This document shows positions 44,124 through 51,373 of a stretch of DNA of 64,000 nucleotides, one piece after another. Numbering within the stretch: position 1 is the first letter of the stretch; each line of letters starts with the position of its first letter. Origin of the DNA: Natronoglomus mannanivorans. GTDB lineage: Archaea; Halobacteriota; Halobacteria; Halobacteriales; Natrialbaceae. A program made the position numbers and the translations under genes. The notes beneath the pieces were generated by a model. It saw only the letters and a program-made list of their open reading frames with translations, was not told the DNA's origin and searched no databases. The stretch spans positions 1 through 64,000 of the forward strand of contig JAOPKB010000006.1 of NCBI GenBank assembly GCA_025517485.1, in the 5' to 3' direction.

Positions 44124-46094
44124 ATGAGACGTTTAATTACGAGACGAACGGTTCTCGGTGGCGCGTCGATGGCTGTCCCGTTCTCGGTCGTCGGCACGGC
44201 GACCGGGAGTCAGGACGAGGGTGGTCAAGATGGGGGCAACGGTGTTCACGATGGAGGTGACGGCGATCTAGTCGGTCGAGCGATCGAGGGCTCGCGGTCG
44301 TTCCTCCGGGACTCAGTGACGGACGACACCTTCGCTCACTGGGATACGGCGGTTCGGTACGACGAATACGGTGACTATCGATACACCGTGTACTACGCGC
44401 TTTTGCTGGAGCGAATCGGGAACCGTGAGGGGACACGGGATCGATGTCTCTCGTACCTGCTCGAGCAGCGGTCACCGAACGGTGGCTGGGGCGATCCCGT
44501 GACGAACTTCGGCGGCCGCTTACTCCTGGAATCGATCGACGAGCACGCGTACCGGGAGGTAATCGACGACGTTCGGGCGGAGATCGACGAGCGCGGCCAC
44601 TCGTTGCTTCCCCCCGAGGAGCAAGCAGAATCGGATGTCGGACTGTCCGGCCGGTTCAGGATGCGACTCCTGTACGCTGCGATGTCCGACCGCCACTCCT
44701 TCGCTGACCTCTTTCCGGACGAACGGCCACTCGAGATCGGTCGGATGCTGTCGTTTACACGGGCGTTCGACGGGCGAACGATCTCGGCTCGAGAGAACAT
44801 GTGCCGGCCGATTTACACCGGTCCGTTCTCTGCGTATTTCTTGATCGGAGCGACGGCTCGAGAGGGCTCGTTCGACGAGGACGACCGGCAACTGGTCGAC
44901 GCGTTCGAGCAGATACTTCTGAGCCGTCGACTCACGAACGGTGCGTGGAACACGTCGACGACGACGATATTCGGTGCGTTCGCCCTCGCCGAACTGGGAT
45001 ACGACCCGGACGGGGACACGATCGGCCATCCGGTCGACTGGATCGCCGATCACCGACTCACCCACGAGGGGCGCGTCGAGATCTGGCGGTTGCCGGTTTG
45101 GGATACGGGACTGGTGATGGAGGCGCTGTTCGAATCCGGTATGTCCACGGCGGACCCGCTCGTTCGCGACGCTGCTCGGTGGCTCTATCAGGCACGTACC
45201 CCACAGCTGGAGGCGAATCCCGTCGATACGAAACTCGAACGGGAACCGGCGCCGTACAGACGTCACCACGGTACGGGGTGGGGATACATGCCAGCGGTGT
45301 TCTCCGATTGGGACGACACTGCCGTCGCGATCTGCGCGCTCTCGGACGTTCTCGACTCTCCGCTCGAGGAGCAGACGGAATTTCTCCTCGACGTTCAAAA
45401 CCGGGACGGAAGCTGGTCCGCGTACACGACGGACTTCGACGCACTCGAGGAGTCCGTCGCCGACGAGATTCGATCCGAGATCGACGACGGCCTCTTTCGG
45501 ATCCTCTTCGGGCACGTTCCGTGTCCCGACGTGACCGGCGGCGCACTCGAGGCATTGGGCAAACGGGGGTACGCGGTCGACGACAGCGAGGCGGTTCGCG
45601 ACGCCGTCGCGTACCTCGAGGATGCCAGGGCCGACAACGGCATGTGGCTCGCCGTCTGGGCGCAGGGCTTTACGTACGGGACGGCCCGGGTACTGGCTGG
45701 GTTCGATCGGGTCGGTGTTGGCGAAGACCGGGAGGTGATTACGGCGGCCGCCAGTTCGCTGATCGACCGGCAGAACGCGGACGGTGGCTGGGGTGAAGAC
45801 ACCAGATACGATCCCACGAGTTCGACGCCCGGAGACGCCGAGTATCGGCGTGCGGACTCGACACCGACCCAGACGGGGTGGGCGCTGCAAGCGCTGTTGT
45901 ACGCCGGCGTGTCACCGGATCACGCTGCGGTTCGAGAGGCCGTGGACTATCTGGTCCGAACCCAGCGGTCGGACGGTTCCTGGGACGTCCATCGCGTAAT
46001 GTACAACTTCGGTGGGCCCGGATATAGCACCGTTGCAACGACGCAGGCGGCAGTGCTCAGGGCGCTAGGTCTGTACGCTCAGGCGTCCGGTTGA
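44124..46094 (+). CDS. Tat-exported class II terpene cyclase-like protein (squalene-hopene cyclase family)
   Basis: A 656-residue protein. Residues 1-30 are a Tat signal (ITRRTVLGGASMAV), followed by a Gly/Asp linker to about 50. The rest reads as alpha/alpha-barrel repeats. The catalytic acid motif of class II cyclases, DxDDTA, is present as DWDDTA (Asp395, Asp397, Asp398). QW motifs QxxxGxW occur at 425 (QNRDGSW), 550 (QNADGGW) and 614 (QRSDGSW), with a degenerate one at 115 (QRSPNGGW). Known homologues protonate squalene, oxidosqualene or prenyl diphosphates to start cyclisation and are not exported, so a Tat signal is unusual. Squalene is abundant in haloarchaeal membranes and could be the substrate from the outer face. 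The substrate is inference; a non-catalytic toroid is the main alternative. Confidence 0.82.
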   Translation: MRRLITRRTVLGGASMAVPFSVVGTATGSQDEGGQDGGNGVHDGGDGDLVGRAIEGSRSFLRDSVTDDTFAHWDTAVRYDEYGDYRYTVYYALLLERIGNREGTRDRCLSYLLEQRSPNGGWGDPVTNFGGRLLLESIDEHAYREVIDDVRAEIDERGHSLLPPEEQAESDVGLSGRFRMRLLYAAMSDRHSFADLFPDERPLEIGRMLSFTRAFDGRTISARENMCRPIYTGPFSAYFLIGATAREGSFDEDDRQLVDAFEQILLSRRLTNGAWNTSTTTIFGAFALAELGYDPDGDTIGHPVDWIADHRLTHEGRVEIWRLPVWDTGLVMEALFESGMSTADPLVRDAARWLYQARTPQLEANPVDTKLEREPAPYRRHHGTGWGYMPAVFSDWDDTAVAICALSDVLDSPLEEQTEFLLDVQNRDGSWSAYTTDFDALEESVADEIRSEIDDGLFRILFGHVPCPDVTGGALEALGKRGYAVDDSEAVRDAVAYLEDARADNGMWLAVWAQGFTYGTARVLAGFDRVGVGEDREVITAAASSLIDRQNADGGWGEDTRYDPTSSTPGDAEYRRADSTPTQTGWALQALLYAGVSPDHAAVREAVDYLVRTQRSDGSWDVHRVMYNFGGPGYSTVATTQAAVLRALGLYAQASG

Positions 46095-46138
46095 GGACGA
46101 TCAGTCCCGCGGGGGAGCGGGGACGAACGAGTCCGCGA

Positions 46139-46972
46139 CTAATCCGACGGTGACGCCTCGACCGCGTCGGCTCTCGGAGACTGATACCGGAAGATGGCCT
46201 CGAGCGTCCGGTAGAATCGAAGCGACAGCAGGTGGACGAGGAGGAGTCCAAATACGAGGAGGCTCCCCGAGACGCTGGTCAAAACGAGTGCCCCGATCGT
46301 CTTCAGGGCGATCCCGAGTCGCTTCGTCACCCGCGCGCCCAGAACGCAGGCGAACGTCACTTTGCCTGCCTCGCGGTCACCCTCGATGTCTCCGACGTTT
46401 CGCATCTCTAATCCAGCGAAGACGATCAGGAACCAGCAGCCGAAGAGCACGACGCTGTCGAAGACGTCGAGCGGAGTGGCGGCGATGAACACGAAGATAT
46501 ACACGATCTGGTACGCCCACGCGAACGCGACAGCCAGCGAGTCCAGCGGAATGGTCGCCGTCTTGATTTTGTCGTAGACGGCCAACACTGCCAGCGGGAC
46601 GTGGCCGAGTGCGAGCGTCAGTAGCCCGAACGCGTCGGGTGTGACTGCCGTCGTGAGTATCGAGAGTTCGAACAGCACGAACAGGAGGACGGCTACGGCC
46701 AGTAACTCCGTGTCGTACTCCTCGACCAGTGCCGTCCGGTCGGGATTGTTGATTCGGTCTTCGTCTGTCACGAGTAGTCGATCCGTGATGTAGACGAACG
46801 CCGTGAGTGAACACAGTGTTAGGATCCCGACCCCGGCATCGAACGGTTTTCCGCCGACGAACAACGCCGAGATGACGAGTATGAGCACGGAGTTGACGAC
46901 CAGATAGAGACTACAACTGACGAACAGGCCGAAGAGGTCCTGTCCGGGACGTCTACGCCGCACAGCCCCCAT
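46139..46972 (-). CDS. UbiA-family prenyltransferase, divergent
   Basis: A 277-residue membrane protein with about eight helices. The first Asp-rich motif appears as DRLLVTDEDRINNPDR (a variant of NDxxDxxxD) and the second as RNVGDIEGDREAGK, the usual two Mg-diphosphate sites. UbiA enzymes transfer a prenyl group from a diphosphate to an acceptor such as a quinone, a lipid or a carotenoid end. The start at 46972 is preferred: a TATA-like caaatttc lies about 30 bp upstream, and an in-frame GTG at 47005 is weaker. It is convergent with the cyclase gene (44-bp gap), so it is separately transcribed, but the pairing suggests one isoprenoid pathway. Confidence 0.85.
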   Translation of the reverse strand: MGAVRRRRPGQDLFGLFVSCSLYLVVNSVLILVISALFVGGKPFDAGVGILTLCSLTAFVYITDRLLVTDEDRINNPDRTALVEEYDTELLAVAVLLFVLFELSILTTAVTPDAFGLLTLALGHVPLAVLAVYDKIKTATIPLDSLAVAFAWAYQIVYIFVFIAATPLDVFDSVVLFGCWFLIVFAGLEMRNVGDIEGDREAGKVTFACVLGARVTKRLGIALKTIGALVLTSVSGSLLVFGLLLVHLLSLRFYRTLEAIFRYQSPRADAVEASPSD

Positions 46973-47310
46973 TCGTACACTCACCAACGCTGAAATTTGC
47001 CACACTTCTCCACGATAGCGCCAATCCGAGGCCGGCGAGCTCGCCGCTCGAAGTGACGACTTCTCCGTATTGTTTAATCATTGTCCTGTAGGAGAATAAT
47101 TTATAGATCGACTATTTAATACTATTGGATTAGTTATTTTTTCGATCTATGATATACTCCTGAAATTCAGCGGACGAGAGCGCTGGTGGACTGATCTCTC
47201 GACCGAACACTGTGGGAATCGCTGGCCACCCCAGAAACTCCTCGGTTGCTATCTTCCTCACGCCCCGATCCCAGCGGATTTAAATAACTGACCTGTTACA
47301 ACTAATAGTA
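46973..47310. other. A/T-rich divergent spacer between UbiA and the RND unit
   Basis: No gene seen. 47080-47160 is very A/T-rich (around ataatttatagatcgactatttaa), which would suit regulator binding or a promoter for either side. The TATA box for the rightward unit is at 47279. Confidence 0.5.
47279..47286 (+). promoter_or_regulatory. TATA box for the 46-residue ORF and RND transporter
   Basis: tttaaata about 28 bp upstream of the ATG at 47311, and 165-172 bp upstream of the RND start at 47451. It positions the transcript start at the small ORF. Confidence 0.6.
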
Positions 47311-47451
47311 ATGGCAGAAGAGTCGAAGGCATCGTCGTTACCCGGTTGCCGGAACGATCTCGACACGAGCGGGTCGTCTCACGGACCGTTCGTTCGAGTC
47401 GATTTCCACGGTTGTCGTCGGTTCGATCCGGAAGGCTCGAGGTGTCAGTGA
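47311..47451 (+). CDS. 46-residue cysteine-containing small protein coupled to the RND gene
   Basis: Starts MAEESKASSLPGC and ends GSRCQ, then TGA at 47449-47451, which shares its A with the ATG of the RND gene (TGATG). Three Cys (residues 13, 35 and 45) and the core VRVDFHGCRRFDPEG; no known domain. The ATG sits where a leaderless transcript from the 47279 TATA box would start, so this ORF should be translated first and the transporter by re-initiation. It may be a real small protein or a coupling leader. Confidence 0.5.
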   Translation: MAEESKASSLPGCRNDLDTSGSSHGPFVRVDFHGCRRFDPEGSRCQ

Positions 47452-50078
47452 TGACCTGGATCGATTCCGTCGCGACGTTCGTGACCGACCACAGTCGGGT
47501 TCTCATCGTCGTCATGTTGCTCGTGACGGCGGGACTGGCACCCGGATTGGCACAGATCGAAGACACTGCAGCGGTCGGCGGCCTCTCGGACGACTCGCCG
47601 GTCGCCGAGGCCAACGCCGAGATTCAGGATCGGTTCACCGACCGGGAGGAGAATACGACGACGGCGGTGATCGCGGTGAGCAGCGACGAGGAGAACGTCC
47701 TCTCGAGAGAGGCACTAGTGCGGACGCTCGAGTACCAGCGGGCACTGCACGACAACCGGACGGTCGAGGAGACGTTCGTCGCCGATGATCCGGTGTTCGG
47801 TATCGAAAACCTCGTCGCTCGGGCAGCGATCGCGGCCGACCGCAGGGGGCAACTAGACGGGGCTACGATCGCGGGATGGAACGAAACCGAGGGACTGGTC
47901 GACGCGAACGTCTCACGGGACGAGTGGGAGTCCCCGTCGCTCGACGAACAGATCGAGCACCTGGAGTCGACGAACGATTCGGAGGTGGCGGAGATCGTCG
48001 AGGAAATCCTCGATCCCGACAGCAACTCGGAGGCGACCCGTGTGGCGTATCAACTGCTGCCCGAGAGCTACGAGCCCGGTTCGTCCGCGGCGGACGGTCG
48101 GCTGATGATCCTGACCCAGGAGACCGACAGTCAGATCAGCGCCGCGGCGGAGATCTCCGAAAACGTCTCGTCGGCTCAAGCGATCTCCCGATCGATCGCG
48201 GCTGAGCAACCGGACAACGAGAGCTACGCCGTCTACGGCCGCGGGATGGTCAACTACGAGCAGGATATCGTCATGGAGGACAGCTTCACGACGCTGGGGC
48301 CACTCGCTCTCGCCTTCGTTCTGATCGCGCTGTCGCTGGCCTACCGCGACCCCACCGACGTCCTGCTGGGGCTCGTCGGTATCGTCGCGACGCTCGTCTG
48401 GACGATGGGGACGATGGGCTGGCTCGCCATCGCGTTCAATCCGGTGATGATCGCCGTACCGATACTCCTCATCGGACTGTCGGTGGACTTCGCACTCCAC
48501 GTTATCATGCGGTATCGGGAAGAGCGTCACCGATTGGACGATGGCGTGCGACCGGCGATGACGCGATCGATCGTCCGCGTCGGCCCCGCGCTCGGACTGG
48601 TCACCGTGACGACGATCGTCGGCTTCCTCTCCAACTACACGAGCCCGCTCGGGGATCTTCAGGACTTCGGCGTGGTCACCGCCATCGGCATCGTCTTCAC
48701 TCTCCTCGTCTTCGGCGTGTTCGTCCCCGCGCTCAAGTGCGAACTCGCGTCGCTTCTCGACGGTCGTGGGTGGGACCGGACGCCCTCGCTACCCGGAGCA
48801 GACGGGCGCGTGCGACGTCTCCTCGAGGGTGGCGCGGTGATCGCGTCCCGCGCACCGGTCGTCTTGCTCGTCGTCGCGCTCCTCGTGACCGCCGGTGGCG
48901 CCTACGGGGCGACCCACCTCGAGATGTCGGCCGAACAGGAGCTGTTCATGGGTGACAACCCGCCCGAATGGGTCGAGAACGTCCCCGACGCGCTCGAGCC
49001 CAGCGAGTACGCGCTCAAGGACGATCGAGCGTACATCTACTCGACGTTCCAGTCGCCGGATCGGCAGGGGTTCGTCTTCGTCGAGGGGAACGTGACCGCG
49101 CCGGGGACGCTCGAACGCGTGGACGACGCCGAGCGCACGGCAGCGCGATCGGACGCAGTGTACGAATCCCCCACCGGCGAGCCGGAGATCGTCACGCCCC
49201 TGTCCGAGATGCGTGCGGTCGCCGAAGAGGATCCGGCGTTCAACGACACGTTCGCGGCGGCGGATACCTCCGGTGACGCGATTCCCGACCGAGACCTCGA
49301 GACCGTCTACGACGCGTTCTACGAGGCGGCACCCGACCGTGCAGCCGAGAGTCTCGATCGGACCGACGGCGGGTACACTGCGATGCAACTCCGGATCGCG
49401 ACGGACGGGGCCGCCGATCGGTCCGAGGCCGTCGGTCCGGTCTTCGACGCCGCGGGCGCGATCGACGGCGCCGACGATCTCCGGGCGGTCGGAACCGGTG
49501 AGTCTGTCGTCGAGGAGGAACTCAACGACCGTCTCTCGACGACGCTGATCGAGAGTCTGACGATCACGATCGTCGTCATTCTGTCGATCCTCGCGATCGT
49601 CTTTCGGGTAACCAAGGGGAGCGCGACGCTCGGTGCACTCACGCTCGTTCCCGTGGTCCTCAGCGTCACGTGGCTGTTCGGAACGATGGCGCTACTCGGG
49701 ATCCCGATCAGTCTCATCACGGCGATGGTCGGGAGCATCACCGTCGGGATCGGTATCGATTACGCGATCCACGTCAGCGAGCGCTATTGGCAGGAACGCG
49801 AGGGTGGCGCAGACGCCACTGCGGCGTTACGGCGGACGGTACTCGGGACCGGGAGTGCGTTGATGAGCAGTGCCGTCACGACGGCGATCGGATTCGGCGT
49901 GTTGGCGTTCTCGCTGCTGCCCGCCCTTCGACACTTCGGGTTCGTTCTCGCCCTCGGAATCGTCTACTCGTTCCTCGCGACCGTCTACCTCCAGCCCAGT
50001 CTTCTGGCGGTCTGGGACCGGTACGCCCCCGGTTCGGTCGTGGCGACGGCTTCGGCTGCGGTTCCCGACGACGATTGA
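47451..50078 (+). CDS. RND/MMPL-family transporter (HpnN-like)
   Basis: An 875-residue membrane transporter with the duplicated RND layout: TM1 (about 10-35), a large external domain, five or so helices (about 265-430) with GLSVDFALHVIMRYREE, then the second half with TM7 (about 465), another external domain, and helices to the end with GIGIDYAIHVSERYWQER. This fits the single-polypeptide MMPL/HpnN group, which moves lipids, hopanoids or sterols rather than drugs. No outer-membrane partner is expected in archaea. Next to a cyclase-like and a UbiA gene, the likely cargo is a terpenoid lipid. The start at 47451 overlaps the stop of the small ORF upstream. Confidence 0.88.
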   Translation: MTWIDSVATFVTDHSRVLIVVMLLVTAGLAPGLAQIEDTAAVGGLSDDSPVAEANAEIQDRFTDREENTTTAVIAVSSDEENVLSREALVRTLEYQRALHDNRTVEETFVADDPVFGIENLVARAAIAADRRGQLDGATIAGWNETEGLVDANVSRDEWESPSLDEQIEHLESTNDSEVAEIVEEILDPDSNSEATRVAYQLLPESYEPGSSAADGRLMILTQETDSQISAAAEISENVSSAQAISRSIAAEQPDNESYAVYGRGMVNYEQDIVMEDSFTTLGPLALAFVLIALSLAYRDPTDVLLGLVGIVATLVWTMGTMGWLAIAFNPVMIAVPILLIGLSVDFALHVIMRYREERHRLDDGVRPAMTRSIVRVGPALGLVTVTTIVGFLSNYTSPLGDLQDFGVVTAIGIVFTLLVFGVFVPALKCELASLLDGRGWDRTPSLPGADGRVRRLLEGGAVIASRAPVVLLVVALLVTAGGAYGATHLEMSAEQELFMGDNPPEWVENVPDALEPSEYALKDDRAYIYSTFQSPDRQGFVFVEGNVTAPGTLERVDDAERTAARSDAVYESPTGEPEIVTPLSEMRAVAEEDPAFNDTFAAADTSGDAIPDRDLETVYDAFYEAAPDRAAESLDRTDGGYTAMQLRIATDGAADRSEAVGPVFDAAGAIDGADDLRAVGTGESVVEEELNDRLSTTLIESLTITIVVILSILAIVFRVTKGSATLGALTLVPVVLSVTWLFGTMALLGIPISLITAMVGSITVGIGIDYAIHVSERYWQEREGGADATAALRRTVLGTGSALMSSAVTTAIGFGVLAFSLLPALRHFGFVLALGIVYSFLATVYLQPSLLAVWDRYAPGSVVATASAAVPDDD

Positions 50079-50094
50079 TCGCGTCTCGGACGCC

Positions 50095-50334
50095 TCACGG
50101 GGGTATTTCGGACTGAACGGTGTACGATCTCGCCTTCTCGTATCGCTTGTAGAGGTAGACGAGCGGAAACGGCAGCACAAGCAGCGTCAACACGTACTCG
50201 CCACGCGCGAAGGTGAATCCGACGAGCGCAGTTGCGAGCAAAATCGACGAATGGACGTAGATCCACGCCCAGCGTGTCAGTGACTCCCACTCCCCGTACA
50301 GATACGTGTAGAACAACGACTCGACTGTTCCCAT
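50095..50334 (-). CDS. Small two-helix membrane protein, unknown
   Basis: A 79-residue protein from the ATG at 50334 (97 residues from 50388). Two hydrophobic helices (around WIYVHSSILLATALVGFTFA and YVLTLLVLPFPLVYLY) and a basic C-terminal segment. I chose 50334 because a TATA-like tttaca lies about 30 bp upstream on the minus strand, while 50388 has none. It is convergent with the RND gene (16 bp apart). Function unknown; its closeness to the lipid-transport gene may be meaningful. Confidence 0.6.
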   Translation of the reverse strand: MGTVESLFYTYLYGEWESLTRWAWIYVHSSILLATALVGFTFARGEYVLTLLVLPFPLVYLYKRYEKARSYTVQSEIPP

Positions 50335-50514
50335 CGTGTGTGATAATTCGACGACCGATTGTAAAGCCAGGTGAACGTTCACCGTCATCGCCGTTGCCGG
50401 TCGACAGCGACCGGATCACTGGGTCACACGATTGCTTTCCCTCGAGTTTCGACAGCTTTTTCGATCGTCTAACGTGTGAACAACCGACACACTAACTCTC
50501 CGAACTTTCCGTAG

Positions 50515-50523
50515 TTTTATTAA
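50515..50523 (+). promoter_or_regulatory. TATA-like box for the 50544/50552 unit
   Basis: ttttattaa about 25 bp before the ATG at 50544 and 33 bp before 50552. Confidence 0.45.
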
Positions 50524-50543
50524 TTCAACCTTCGACGAGTCGA

Positions 50544-50555
50544 ATGAACTCATGA
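50544..50555 (+). CDS. Three-codon minimal ORF overlapping the next start
   Basis: ATG AAC TCA TGA, whose stop overlaps the ATG at 50552 (ATGA). Its ATG is the first after the TATA-like box. A start-stop this short could tune initiation at 50552, but the chance probability is considerable. Confidence 0.25.
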   Translation: MNS

Positions 50556-51160
50556 CGATCGCAGAGAAAGTATCCGCCTCACTGCCGACACTGGACTATC
50601 TCAAACTGTTCGATTACGCGACGCAGCCACGATTCCTTCTCCCGATCCTGTTTCCCTTTATCGTCTATCTCGGGTGGCTTCGCGAGTCCGCTGGCTCGCT
50701 GGAACTCCACCTCCTCGCCGCACTCGCGATTGCACTCGGCGGATGGCTGGGTGCGATGATCGTCGAATACCAGCCGTTCTTGGCGATCGAAGACGGGACC
50801 GTCAACGAGATCCAGGGGATGCTGTTGTTCGTCGTCGCCGGGACGATCTACCTGCTCTGGAACCAGAACGGCTGGCCGGTGTTCGTCCAGCACTGGGCGC
50901 TCGTGGCCGCGACCGCCGTCGCCCTCTGGCTCCCGGCACGGTTCGTCCTCGACCTCTCCGGTGGCGTCATCTTCCCGACCGCCGTGTTCGTGTATCTGGC
51001 GTTCATGGACTTCCGGTTCGCACCACTGCTCGTCATCCCCGTTCTCCGAGTACCGGTTGCGCTCAAAATCGAGGACCTGTCCCCGCTCGAGGCAGCCGTC
51101 GGGCTGGGACTCGGGGTCGTCTCGGTAGCGACGGTTCTCCTCGCCACGTCGGTCTGGTGA
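50552..51160 (+). CDS. Polytopic membrane protein, unknown
   Basis: A 202-residue protein with about six hydrophobic helices and short loops. The first is around FLLPILFPFIVYLGWL and the last around AVGLGLGVVSVATVLLATSVW. A conserved-looking polar loop VEYQPFLAIEDGTVNEIQG lies between helices 2 and 3. I do not recognise a family. It sits beside the RND transporter and may belong to the same lipid-related group; that is only positional inference. Confidence 0.65.
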   Translation: MTIAEKVSASLPTLDYLKLFDYATQPRFLLPILFPFIVYLGWLRESAGSLELHLLAALAIALGGWLGAMIVEYQPFLAIEDGTVNEIQGMLLFVVAGTIYLLWNQNGWPVFVQHWALVAATAVALWLPARFVLDLSGGVIFPTAVFVYLAFMDFRFAPLLVIPVLRVPVALKIEDLSPLEAAVGLGLGVVSVATVLLATSVW

Positions 51161-51373
51161 CGTTCCGTCGGTTCGTCGGTATCGAGTATCGAGCGATGTT
51201 CGCGGCCGACTCGAGTGACGACACTCGACACGGAGCACCGTTCGTCGACCGAACCGACGTCTCGGCTCTCGGTAGTTCCGAAGTGTCTCCCACAGTCGAC
51301 AGTCGTTCGAACGGGGGCGGTGTCCGAATCCGGGTCGCCGATCACGTCTCGTCGCGTCCACTCGTCTCCGAGT

